Below are positions 23,315 through 32,400 of a stretch of 35,733 nucleotides of DNA, piece after piece. The notes beneath the pieces were generated by a model, which saw nothing but the letters and a program-made list of their open reading frames with translations, was not told where the DNA came from and ran no database searches. The position numbers and the translations under genes were made by a program. Positions within the stretch are counted from its first letter, which is position 1. Each line of letters opens with the position of its first letter. The stretch is from JBBDYH01 sp040901795 (GTDB lineage Bacteria; Planctomycetota; Planctomycetia; Pirellulales; JALHPA01): positions 1 to 35,733 of the forward strand of contig JBBDYH010000051.1 in NCBI GenBank assembly GCA_040901795.1. Reading direction: 5' to 3'.

Positions 23315-24838
23315 TCACGGTTGATCGGCTGCCCACGGTTCTTGCGCGTCCGCTGACAGCGCCGCCATACGCTGGCGAAGTCGCTTGGTTTTCTCTGGCC
23401 ACGGATCGGCCTGGGATTCGATGGGCGTACGATGCCACTCGGCCTCCAACGCAGTTGCGGCCGCACGCGTCTCTCGCAATCCGTCAACGTCCCAAAGAGG
23501 CGCCGTGGGCGACGCAGCACTACTGGCGTTGACGTCGTAATTGCCGTCCCCATGGCCAAGATCCGGCGATCGATCGTAGATCAGCCACCCAACTGCAAGT
23601 GCGCCGACGGTTACAAGTGATCCTGCGATCGCCAACCGAAGCCGCATTCGCGTCTGACGCGCCATCCCTCGGCTGGTCGATCTGCCTCTCCAAGTGCGGC
23701 TCGGCTCGATGCCGATCTGCGGATTCTGGAGGTAGGCCAACTCCATTTCCAGCGCCTCAATGACGTCGTCGGCCGTGGCGAATCGCTGCAGCTTCTCCTT
23801 GGCCAGCAGCTTGAAAATCAAATCCTCCAGCCACGCCGGAACTTCCGGATTCTGTTCACGCAGCGAGCGAGGCTCGTCATGGACGATCCGTTGCATGACG
23901 GCGTAAACCGACTCGCTACGAAACGGCGGATGCCCCGCGCAGAGTGAGTACATCAGGCTCCCTAAGCTGAACAGGTCCGATTGGGCGTCGCACGACTCCC
24001 CGCGTATCTGCTCGGGAGCCATATACTGCGGCGTTCCGGCCAGGAGGCCCGTGCGCGTAAAGCTGGCATCGTTCGCGGCACGCGCCAGCCCGAAATCCGC
24101 GACTCGCACCCGCTCGGTCCCTTGATCCAAGAGGACGTTGCTGGGCTTGATATCACGGTGGATGAGCCCCTGCCGGTGAGCTGCGGCGAGCGCCTGCGCA
24201 ACTTGGAGGCCGACGCGGACGACCTCTACCACCTTGCAAGGCCCCTCCTGCGTCAAGCGGCGCTCCAGGGTGCCTCCAGGCACGTATTCCATCACAAAGT
24301 ACGGCAATCTACCGTGTTCATCGACGCCGTAGACCGGAACAACATGCTCGTGCGAGATGGCCGCCATCGCGCGGGCTTCGCGCGCAAACCGCTGACGAGC
24401 TGCTCCAACGTTAGCCAATACGGGGTCGAGGACTTTGATCGCCACATTGCGATGCAGGGCACGGTCGAAGCCTTTGAGCACAATCCCCATACCACCTCGG
24501 CCGAGCATGCCGATCACTTCATAAACACCCAGGCGTCCGAGCATCGCTGGATCATCCGACGGCGCCAGGAACGTCAGCTCGGAAAGTAACCCTGCGGCCT
24601 GGCATGCAACGGGCTCGGAAGCATGATCTGTCTTAGGTTGTGACCAGGACTCTGGATCAGGCGAGCCGCCGAGCAGCTCCCGGGTGAGTAGCCACGCTTG
24701 CTCATCCCCTGCTTCCTTCTCGAGCCGTTGCCGGCACCAAGGGCAGTCTTCCAGGTGAGCGATAAACGTCGATGTATCGGCCTCGCTCAAGAGTCCGGCG
24801 AGGTAGTGTCTGGCGTCTTCACGAGTACACTGGTTCAT
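23315..24838 (-). CDS. Ser/Thr protein kinase with N-terminal zinc-finger-like domain
   Basis: Membrane-anchored Hanks-type kinase, 507 residues. The first 45 residues contain H-x3-C-x2-C (His28, Cys32, Cys35 in HLEDCPWC), the pattern of zinc-binding anti-sigma domains. The kinase domain has the Gly loop GRGGMG (113-118), Lys135 in VAIKVL, HRDIKPSN (227-234), DFG (248-250) and APE (274-276). A transmembrane helix (about 401-421) precedes a short extracytoplasmic tail of 85 residues with no known domain. The start codon overlaps the stop of the ECF sigma gene (ATGA), so both are made together. A likely role is to hold or phosphorylate that sigma factor in response to an envelope signal; this is inferred from arrangement. 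Confidence 0.92.
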   Translation of the reverse strand: MNQCTREDARHYLAGLLSEADTSTFIAHLEDCPWCRQRLEKEAGDEQAWLLTRELLGGSPDPESWSQPKTDHASEPVACQAAGLLSELTFLAPSDDPAMLGRLGVYEVIGMLGRGGMGIVLKGFDRALHRNVAIKVLDPVLANVGAARQRFAREARAMAAISHEHVVPVYGVDEHGRLPYFVMEYVPGGTLERRLTQEGPCKVVEVVRVGLQVAQALAAAHRQGLIHRDIKPSNVLLDQGTERVRVADFGLARAANDASFTRTGLLAGTPQYMAPEQIRGESCDAQSDLFSLGSLMYSLCAGHPPFRSESVYAVMQRIVHDEPRSLREQNPEVPAWLEDLIFKLLAKEKLQRFATADDVIEALEMELAYLQNPQIGIEPSRTWRGRSTSRGMARQTRMRLRLAIAGSLVTVGALAVGWLIYDRSPDLGHGDGNYDVNASSAASPTAPLWDVDGLRETRAAATALEAEWHRTPIESQADPWPEKTKRLRQRMAALSADAQEPWAADQP

Positions 24839-25434
24839 CGCTCGCTCCGGGACAATTCTTGGATCCGCTCAAGAATGCGGGCGAGCACACGGCATCTGGC
24901 AGCGTAGACGCTGCCCACGCGCATGTTCAGCCGCTGGGCGACTTCAGTCGGTGGCTCCCCGTCTACTGCGGTCCGCCAAAACGCCAGCCAGGTGTCTGGC
25001 TGGACCTCACGCTGGATTTGGCCGGCGGCCCAGCAAAAAGCAAATCGCTGCCACTCCGTCTCGTCCTCTTCAATACCAGACTCTGCGGCGGTTAGCTCTT
25101 GCATCTGCCATTGGACGCTTGTCCCACCGACACTTCGGTCACGCCGGGCTTGGGTTCGCAGCATTCTCAGGCACATGTGATGCGTTGTTTTAATCAGCCA
25201 GGCGCGGAAGCTGCCAGGCCGACCGGAAGGTCGCCAGGCGCCGATCGCGCGATGCACGGCCAGCAGGACTTCCTGGACGACGTCACGCGCGTCGGGCTCC
25301 TGCAATCCTCGACTGCGGCAGTACCGGAAAACGGCGCCTTCATACGTCTCCAGGAACTCCGACCAGGCGGCCGCGTCGGCCGGCTCCGCGAGGCGAGCCA
25401 GCAGACTGTAATGAGTGTCCGGGAGTTGAGACAT
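24835..25434 (-). CDS. ECF-type RNA polymerase sigma factor
   Basis: Sigma-70 family factor of the extracytoplasmic function type, 199 residues, with only regions 2 and 4. Region 2 includes YEGAVFRYCRSRGLQEPDAR then DVVQEVLLAVHRAIGAW and PGSFRAWLIKTTHHMCLRML. Region 4 includes TWLAFWRTAVDGEPPTEVAQ and the helix-turn-helix RLNMRVGSVYAARCRVLARI. ECF factors linked with Ser/Thr kinases are a known planctomycete feature. It is the first gene of the operon with the kinase and the coiled-coil protein. Its own promoter should lie in the 294-nt spacer upstream, where no pattern could be called with confidence. Confidence 0.92.
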   Translation of the reverse strand: MSQLPDTHYSLLARLAEPADAAAWSEFLETYEGAVFRYCRSRGLQEPDARDVVQEVLLAVHRAIGAWRPSGRPGSFRAWLIKTTHHMCLRMLRTQARRDRSVGGTSVQWQMQELTAAESGIEEDETEWQRFAFCWAAGQIQREVQPDTWLAFWRTAVDGEPPTEVAQRLNMRVGSVYAARCRVLARILERIQELSRSER

Positions 25435-25728
25435 CGGGCGGGCTTTGCTTGGTGGAACGCCTATTCAAACGGAACCGCGCCCTAGGAGGCTTTACATAGA
25501 AATGCCACGAGACTGAGAATTCTGACACAAGATCTGCAAGATTTCACAGCTTTTAGGGAAACGGCCGTGAATGTTGCGTCCACCAGGAGATCGGAGGTAG
25601 CGTTCACCGGTTGCCGCATGGCGCCAGCATCCGTAGGCCGTCCTGCACGATTGGCATTCGGGCCGGTCCGGAAGAAAACAAGGCCGCGTCCGGCGCGATC
25701 GTCTAACTGGAAAGAAGGCGGCGGCTCG
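25435..25728. other. Spacer between mcsB and the ECF operon
   Basis: No gene seen. The sigma factor is transcribed leftward from here and mcsB ends at the far side, so the spacer should hold the sigma operon promoter. AT-rich sequence around 25480-25560 is a plausible place, but no promoter box is clear. Confidence 0.4.
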
Positions 25729-26856
25729 TCAGTTCTGCTCGCCGTGGCCGTCCTCTTTATTCAGATGCATGCGCAGATAGCGGGCGCGCTCGATATTCCG
25801 GTCGGCCGTATCGAGCTCCACGCCGCGGAGCTTTTGCAGATGGGCAGGCTGCGTGCGAATGAAGAGCTCGTTGAGGTCGCGGATCTCTACGTCGTGGATC
25901 AACCCCAAGTTCACGCCCATCCGCACCCGCGACAGCAGGTGCATCGTCTCTTCGCTGCTAATCGTCTGCGCCGTGCGAAGGATGCCATAGGCGCGGCTCA
26001 CCTGGTCGTGGAGATTCTGCTGGCTCTCGCGCACCAGAAACTCGCGCGCCCGGCGCTCGTAGTCGATGAGCACCGGCACGATGTCGCCCACCTGCTGCAC
26101 GAGCTCCAGCTCGGTGCGGCCCAGCGTAATCTGGTTTGAGATCTGATAGAAATCGCCCATTGCCTGCGAGCCCTCGCCATACAGGCCGCGCACCGCCAGG
26201 CTGATCTTTTGCAGGCTGCGGAAGACCTTCTCGATTTGCCGCGTGATCGCCAGCGCGGGCAGGTGCAGCATCACGCTGACGCGCACGCCGGTGCCGACGT
26301 TCGTCGGGCAAGCGGTCAGATAGCCCAGCCGCGGATGGAAGGCGTAGGTAACCTGCTCGGCCAGCAAGTCGTCGATGTGGCTGATCTGTTCCCAGGCGCC
26401 AACCAGGTCCAGCCCGCTGTGCATACACTGGATGCGGAGGTGGTCCTCCTCGTTGATCATGAGACTGATCTGCTCTTGAGGATCAATGAGCACGGCTCGG
26501 GCGCCCTGGCTTTCGGCGTGCTCGCGGCTGATGAGTTGTCGCTCGACGAGAAACTGCCGATCAACGCCGTCGAGCTCGCTGACGTTGATGTATTGCAGAT
26601 CGCCGGAGGCCTGCAGCTTGGCGATCTTTTCGCGCAGATGGCGTTCGATGTCGACGCGGTCGTGCTCGCTAGCGCGGCTGATGAAAGGAAAGTCAGCGAG
26701 ATTGCGAGCCAGCCGAATGCGGCTGCTCATGACAATGTCGGACTCGGGTCCGGTGCCGCGGAGCCATTCGCCGATGGTTGTACTGAGGTTGTTTAGTTCC
26801 ACGGTCGCTTGATCGATTGACGACGGACTGCGGCGCACCGGACGCGCTGCGGTCAT
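25729..26856 (-). CDS. mcsB: Protein arginine kinase McsB
   Basis: McsB phosphorylates arginines in proteins and, in Bacillus, marks them for ClpCP and disables the repressor CtsR. It has a phosphagen-kinase-like fold. Seen here: VMSSRIRLARNLADFPF (around residue 41), the phosphagen ATP-guanido loop CPTNVGTGVRVSVMLHLPAL with the active-site Cys (near 195), and the C-terminal SRVRMGVNLGLI. The 375-residue length is a little more than Bacillus McsB (about 363). It starts 12 nt after the mcsA-like gene and so is the second gene of a two-gene operon. No ctsR or clpC is present in the window. Confidence 0.95.
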   Translation of the reverse strand: MTAARPVRRSPSSIDQATVELNNLSTTIGEWLRGTGPESDIVMSSRIRLARNLADFPFISRASEHDRVDIERHLREKIAKLQASGDLQYINVSELDGVDRQFLVERQLISREHAESQGARAVLIDPQEQISLMINEEDHLRIQCMHSGLDLVGAWEQISHIDDLLAEQVTYAFHPRLGYLTACPTNVGTGVRVSVMLHLPALAITRQIEKVFRSLQKISLAVRGLYGEGSQAMGDFYQISNQITLGRTELELVQQVGDIVPVLIDYERRAREFLVRESQQNLHDQVSRAYGILRTAQTISSEETMHLLSRVRMGVNLGLIHDVEIRDLNELFIRTQPAHLQKLRGVELDTADRNIERARYLRMHLNKEDGHGEQN

Positions 26857-26868
26857 ACGCCTTGGGTG

Positions 26869-27372
26869 TTAAGAGGCGGATTCCTCGATGCGGCGGATTT
26901 CGTCGCGGAGTTGGCTGGCGCGTTCGTAGTCTTCGCCTTGGATGGCTTCCTTCATTTCGCGGCGGAGACGAATCAGCTCCGTGCGGCGTTGCGTGCCCGC
27001 CGCCAACCGCTCGGGGCGCTTGCCGGAGTGTGTCGTCTCGCCGTGGATGTTCATCACCAACGGCTCGAGCTCCTTCTCGAAAAAAATGTAATCATGTGGG
27101 CAGCCCAGACGTCCCTGATTGCGAAACTCGTAGAACGTGATGCCGCAGACGGGGCAGGCCTTTTGATCGAGACGGGCCAACTCCTCGGCCGTTTGACCGA
27201 CGGCGAGATGTTGCGCCAGCGCCCCGGCCATCGTCGCGGCGGAGCTCTCCACCGAACCTTGCGTTAGATATTGCCGAGCGCAATCTTCGCAAAAGTGCAG
27301 TTCATGGTGCTTGCCCCCTTCCAGTTCCGTGATATGGAAGGTGGCCGGCTTGTCGCATTTTTGGCATTTCAT
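26869..27372 (-). CDS. mcsA: McsA-like zinc-finger protein with UvrB/UvrC motif
   Basis: 167-residue likely activator of McsB. The N-terminus has two CxxC pairs (MKCQKCDKPATFHITELEGG and CEDCA), the middle has CPVCGITFYEF with RLGCPHDY, and the C-terminus has a UvrB/UvrC-type helical hairpin, IRLRREMKEAIQGEDYERAS and on. In Bacillus McsA the fourth zinc site is a full CxxC; here its second Cys is replaced by Asp (CPHD). The start at 27372 was chosen because it begins the first zinc finger; the frame is open to 27459 without a coding look. The pairing with mcsB confirms the assignment. Confidence 0.9.
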   Translation of the reverse strand: MKCQKCDKPATFHITELEGGKHHELHFCEDCARQYLTQGSVESSAATMAGALAQHLAVGQTAEELARLDQKACPVCGITFYEFRNQGRLGCPHDYIFFEKELEPLVMNIHGETTHSGKRPERLAAGTQRRTELIRLRREMKEAIQGEDYERASQLRDEIRRIEESAS

Positions 27373-27503
27373 GCCTGTCGCCTCAGCGACGAAATCGTCG
27401 CAAACGTATGGAGTCCAAGGGATTCTAACAACGGGTAGGGGAGTGTCAAGGTGAACCAACCCGCGTACGCTCGTCTCTCAATATAGCCGAAGTCGCCGAC
27501 GTC

Positions 27504-27770
27504 ATCCTGAGCGAAGCGAAGGATCTTTGGCCAGCCGCGTAGATGCTTCGCTGCGCTCAGCATGACGGCAGGCCGGATGCTTCGCTGCGCTCAGCATGAC
27601 NNNNNNNNNNNNNNNNNNNNNNNNNNNNNNNNNNNNNNNNNNNNNNNNNNNNNNNNNNNNNNNNNNNNNNNNNNNNNNNNNNNNNNNNNNNNNNNNNNNN
27701 CAGCAGGCCGGATGCTTCGCTGCGCTCAGCATGACGGCAGGCCGGATGCTTCGCTTCGCTCAGCATGACG
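27504..27770. repeat. Array of 34-bp palindromic repeats with assembly gap
   Basis: A unit beginning ATGCTTCGCTGCGCTCAGCA starts at 27543 and 27577, and after the gap at 27712 and 27746, each pair exactly 34 nt apart. The core is an imperfect palindrome. An inverted relative, ATCCTGAGCGAAGCGAAGGA, lies at 27506. The reading frames would spell HAERSEAS-like peptides; these are repeat-derived, not genes. Similar repeats are dispersed in many environmental bacteria. The true number of units is unknown because the gap lies inside the array. Confidence 0.85.
27601..27700. other. Run of 100 N (assembly gap)
   Basis: Exactly 100 undetermined bases within a tandem repeat array, a usual placeholder for a scaffold gap of unknown size. 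The real distance between mcsA and trpE is therefore unknown. Confidence 0.95.
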
Positions 27771-27874
27771 TACACTGGGCGAACACCATGAAGCGAACCC
27801 CTTGGTTGTCGCTCTCTCCTACCGGTGATATTCTACCAGTTCGTGCAATTCAATCACGCTTTCGGTCGCTCGTC

Positions 27875-29389
27875 ATGCCGCATTATCCCGACTTCGCGAC
27901 CTTTTCGCGCCTTGCTAGCGACGTCCACCTGGTACCGGTCTATCGGCGGCTGATCGCTGACTCGCTCACACCCGTGTCAGCGTTTCACCTGCTCGATGCC
28001 GGTGCTTGCGCTTGCTTGTTCGAGAGCGTCGTCGGCGGCGAGAAGGTCGGTCGGTACAGCTTTCTGGCAGCCGATCCGTTCTTGCAGGTCGAAGCCCGCG
28101 GCAACCGCATGACTGTAACTCATTCCGGAAAGATCGACGAGTTCGACGCCGCCGATCCGCTCGCCGAGCTGAAAGCCCGCGTCGAGCGGTTTCGCGCCGC
28201 CCGGCTTCCCGAACTGCCGCCGTTCACCAGCGGCGCCGTGGGTTATGCTGGTTATGACGTTGTCCGCTACACCGAGCGGCTTCCCAACGCGCCGCGCGAC
28301 GATCGCCACCTGCCCGATCTGTCATTCGCCTTCTATGACCGCATGGTCGTGTTCGACAACATTACCAAGACGATTACCGTGGTAGCTATGGCGCGGGTCG
28401 ATGAAGCCGCTCGCGCCAGTGGCTCACGCGATCTTGAGGCGGCGTATGCCGACGCCCAGCGGCGCGTCGACGAAACTGTTGCTCAGCTCAGCCGGCACAG
28501 CGGTGACCTGGCGCCGGTCGACATCGATCTGGCCGGTGAACCGGAGATTTCCTATCGGTCCAACTTCCACCAGCGCGAGTTCGAGGACGCCGTCCGTAAA
28601 TGCGTTGAGTACATCCGCGCCGGCGACATTTTTCAGGTGGTCATCAGCCAGCGGCTGGAGCTGGAGGTTCGCTCGCCGCCGTTTGAGATTTACCGCACGC
28701 TCCGCGTTGTGAATCCCAGCCCGTTCATGTTCTACTTGCGTACGCCATCCGTCACCTTGGTGGGCAGCTCGCCGGAGGTGATGGTCCGCGTGGTCGATGG
28801 GAAGATTACTGTGCGACCGCTGGCGGGCACCCGCCGCCGCGGCAAGACCGAAGAAGATGACCGCCGGCTGGCCGAAGAGCTTTTGGCCGACCCCAAAGAG
28901 CGCGCCGAGCACGTGATGCTTGTCGACCTGGGTCGCAATGACGTCGGCCGGGTAGCGAAATACCGCACCGTGGAGCTCTCCGACGTGATGGTCATCGAGC
29001 GCTACAGCCACGTCATGCACATCACCAGCAATGTCTCCGGCCAGCTTGCCGAGGGGAAAGATTGCTTCGACGCACTGCGATCATGCTTGCCGGCGGGCAC
29101 CGTCTCGGGCGCGCCCAAAGTCCGTGCAATGCAAATCATCGACGAGTTAGAGCCCCATCGGCGGGGCCCGTATGCCGGCGCAGTGGGATACGTCGATTTC
29201 GCGGGAAATATGGACACGTGCATCGCACTAAGGACGATCATAGTGCAAGATAATAAGGCCTACGTTCAAGCCGGCGCCGGGATCGTGGCCGACAGCGACC
29301 CGACGGCGGAGTACCAGGAGACGCTCAACAAGGCCCGTGGCTTACTGAAGGCGATCGAAATCACCGAGCGGCGGACTCAAACCGTTTAG
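27875..29389 (+). CDS. trpE: Anthranilate synthase component I
   Basis: TrpE makes anthranilate from chorismate, with ammonia supplied by the TrpG glutaminase, as the first step of tryptophan synthesis. The N-terminal regulatory part has VPVYRRLIADSLTPVSAFHL and ESVVGGEKVGRYSF, corresponding to the tryptophan feedback site. The catalytic part has GDIFQVVISQRLE, SSPEVMVRV, RPLAGTRRRGKT, VDLGRNDVGRVA and LPAGTVSGAPKVRAMQIIDE. ATG 27875 gives 504 residues, the usual length; an in-frame ATG at 27788 would add 29 residues that do not look like the family. A hairpin terminator follows the stop codon directly, so trpE seems transcribed alone and trpG is not adjacent. Confidence 0.95.
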   Translation: MPHYPDFATFSRLASDVHLVPVYRRLIADSLTPVSAFHLLDAGACACLFESVVGGEKVGRYSFLAADPFLQVEARGNRMTVTHSGKIDEFDAADPLAELKARVERFRAARLPELPPFTSGAVGYAGYDVVRYTERLPNAPRDDRHLPDLSFAFYDRMVVFDNITKTITVVAMARVDEAARASGSRDLEAAYADAQRRVDETVAQLSRHSGDLAPVDIDLAGEPEISYRSNFHQREFEDAVRKCVEYIRAGDIFQVVISQRLELEVRSPPFEIYRTLRVVNPSPFMFYLRTPSVTLVGSSPEVMVRVVDGKITVRPLAGTRRRGKTEEDDRRLAEELLADPKERAEHVMLVDLGRNDVGRVAKYRTVELSDVMVIERYSHVMHITSNVSGQLAEGKDCFDALRSCLPAGTVSGAPKVRAMQIIDELEPHRRGPYAGAVGYVDFAGNMDTCIALRTIIVQDNKAYVQAGAGIVADSDPTAEYQETLNKARGLLKAIEITERRTQTV

Positions 29390-29390
29390 C

Positions 29391-29412
29391 AGTCGGCGGC
29401 ACGCCGACTTTT
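29391..29412 (+). terminator. Intrinsic terminator after trpE
   Basis: AGTCGGCG (29391-29398) pairs exactly with CGCCGACT (29402-29409) around a 3-nt loop, followed by a short T-run. It starts 2 nt past the trpE stop codon. Confidence 0.75.
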
Positions 29413-29469
29413 ACGCGAAATAGCGCTCGACACGTCGAACAGCCCGCGGCCGATCGCGGGGGAGAACCT

Positions 29470-32400
29470 ATGTACAAAACGATCACGTTGCTCGCATCAA
29501 TTTGGTTTCTCGTTTTCGCTTCGCATGGAGGAGCGGCAGAACCATCGGCCGATCAACCAGCCGCCCAGCCGGTGATCCGCATGCTCGTCCCCGGTTTCTC
29601 GGTGCGCGAGCTGCCCGTCAAGTTGACCAACATCAACGACGTGCTCTACGCCCCGGATGGACGGCTATTCGCCGCCGGGTACGACGGCCGCATCCATGTC
29701 CTCCGCGATACCGACGGCGATGGGCTCGAAGACAAGGTCGACGAGTTCTGGTATCGGCCGACGTTACGCACACCGCTGGGGATGGCGCTGGCGCCCGAAG
29801 GACTGTATGTCGTTGCGAACGCCAAGGTAGTGCTGCTGAAAGACACCGACGGCGATGGCCGCGCCGACAAAGAGGAAGTGGTGGTGACCGGATGGGTCCG
29901 CGACGACGGCGTCACCGGCGGCGGCGTGGATGCCCTTGGTCTGGCGATCGACCGCGAAAACAATCTTTACTTTAGTCTCGGTTGCGCCAGCTTTGCCAAT
30001 CCCTATCGCATGAAGGACGGAAAGGCCCATTACGACATCACCAGCGAGCGCGGCACAATCCTTAAGGTCTCGCCCGACCGCAAGACGCGCGAAATCTTCT
30101 GCACGGGCTATCGATTTGGCATCAACATGGCGTTCAACCACCATGGTGATCTGTTCGCGACTGACCAAGAAGGAGAGACCTGGCTTCCCAACGGCAACCC
30201 GCGCGACGAGCTGAATCACATTCGGCGCGGCAAACACTATGGCTTTCCGCCGCGCCATCCGGAGCACTTACCCGACGTGGTCGACGAACCGCCCGTGGTG
30301 GAATTCGGTCCTCAGCATCAATCGACGTGCGGGTTGGTCTTCAACGAAGCATTAGCGGTGGATGATGCAAGGACATTTGGCCCGAGTTCTTGGAAGGGCG
30401 ACGCGTTTATCTGCGGGTTTTCACGGGGCAAGCTCTGGCGGGTGCGGCTTGTGAAGACACCACACGGCTACGTCGGTCGGCAGACGCTCATCGCGCAGAG
30501 CAGCATGATGCTCTTCGATGCGGCGCTTTCGCCCCGCGGCGACTTGCTCGTATCGTGCCACGTAGGACCGCCGGACTGGGGCGTTGGGCCTCAAGGCGAG
30601 GGCAAACTCTTCAAAATCAGCTATACGGGTGAGTCGCTCGCGCAACCGGTCCTGACCTGGGCCAACAATCCGATTGAGGTCCGGGTCGCATTCGACCGTG
30701 CCTTGCCGCCAAGTGCTGAGGAAGTAGCAAGGAACCTCAGCGGAACGCACATCGAGTACGGCCAGCACGTTCGTGCGGCCGATCGATTCGAGAACCTCAA
30801 ACCGCCCTACGAAGTTGTCAAGCAACAAGAGCAAACGCCGCGCGGCAAGCTGCCAATCGTCGCCGCACGCCTGAGCAAAGACCGGCGAACATTGATTCTT
30901 ACCATCCATCCGCATCCGCAACCCGTGCATTACGCGCTGAGTCTGCCGCTGGTGATGGTCGATCCGGCCGCTGACGCCACGGCAACGATGGAATTGGATT
31001 ACACGCTCCACGGCGTTGAGGCGGAGTGGTCGCCCTCGCGCAAGGACGTAGAGGGCGGCGGCAATCATGATCGCAGCAACAATCGCATTGCGTGGCGCGG
31101 CTGGTTGCCGCATCTCGCCGCAGACGTGTGGCCACATTTTACGAAGGGCTCGGCGGACCATGAGCGATTGCTGTCGCTCCATGCTGCCGGCGGCTCTCTT
31201 TCCGTTCGGACGACGCGCGTGCCGGCCGCCGGCAGGACGCAGTCTGAGCCCGAATCCACATTGCCGTTCGAAGCGATGATGGTCGCTTGGGCGCCGAGTC
31301 CGGTTCCCTCCGTTGCAGGAGACCCGGGCAAATCCGCAACAGAAAGTACTCTGGTCGGTGATCCGCATCGGGGCAAGGAGCTCTTTTTCGGCACGGTCGC
31401 CCAATGCGGAAGCTGTCACACAGTGCATGGCGAAGGAGCGAAGCAAGGCCCGGATTTGTCGAACCTGAGCCATCGGGATCGCGCATCGATCCTGCGCGAT
31501 ATCGTCACCCCCAGCGCGGTCATTAACCCCGATTACGTCTCATACACCGCGAACTTGCACGACGGGCGGACGTTCACGGGCGTTTTGCGTCCCGAAGGCC
31601 CGGACAAACTCCGTGTGCTCGATAGCAGCGCCAAAGAAACGCTGCTGGCCGTGGCCGACGTCGAGCAGCTACTGCCCGCCAAGACGTCGGTCATGCCAGA
31701 GGGCATCGACAAGAAGATCACCGCCGAGCAACTCGACGATCTGTTGGCGTTTTTGAGGCAGGCGCCGCCGGCCGCCAGGCAGACAATTGAGGCCCCGAGG
31801 AACCAATCGCCGCCGCCGCGGAAACGCAGCGAAGTGGAAAAGGCGCTGGGAAAACCCGCCAATGACGATGCGGACTCGAAGAGAACTGAGCAGCGACAGT
31901 TGCACGTCCTTTTGCTCGACGCCAAAAAAGACCACGGCCCCGGCGAGCACGACTACCCTGCCTGGAAGAAGAAATGGTCCGGTCTGTTCGGCAAGCTGCC
32001 AAACGTTACAGTCGACACCGCCTACGGGTGGCCCACTGACGAGCAGCTTGCCAAGGCGGACGTGATGATCTGCTACTTCTGGAATCACGACTGGTCGCCG
32101 GCCCGCTATCGCTCGCTCGACGCCTATCTCAAGCGCGGCGGCGGGCTGGTGATGATCCATTCGGCCACGATCGCCGACCGCGCGGCCGAGCAGCTCGTGG
32201 CACGGCTGGGCCTGGCATATCATCCCGGCCTCAAGTTCCGCCATGGCCCGCTCGATCTCACGATCGAGACCGACGACGACGAGCCGATCACACGCGGCCT
32301 GGCGCGGTCGATTCACTTTCATGACGAGAGCTACTGGCCGCCGCTGGGCGACCCCAAGCAAGTCAACGTCCTGGCGACAGCCGTCGAAGAAGGCAAATCC

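Noticed and set aside
25567..26139. Antisense open frame over mcsB
   Set aside because: The opposite strand has full McsB motifs; this is a shadow frame.
27504..27770. CRISPR array
   Set aside because: The 34-bp units follow head to tail with no distinct spacers, and no cas genes are present.
27502..27775. Open frames through the N run encoding HAERSEAS-like peptides
   Set aside because: They are translations of palindromic repeats and undetermined bases, with no coding signal.
27596..27874. Longer N-terminus for trpE reaching into the repeat array
   Set aside because: It would include N bases and repeat-derived residues; TrpE homology starts at about 27875.
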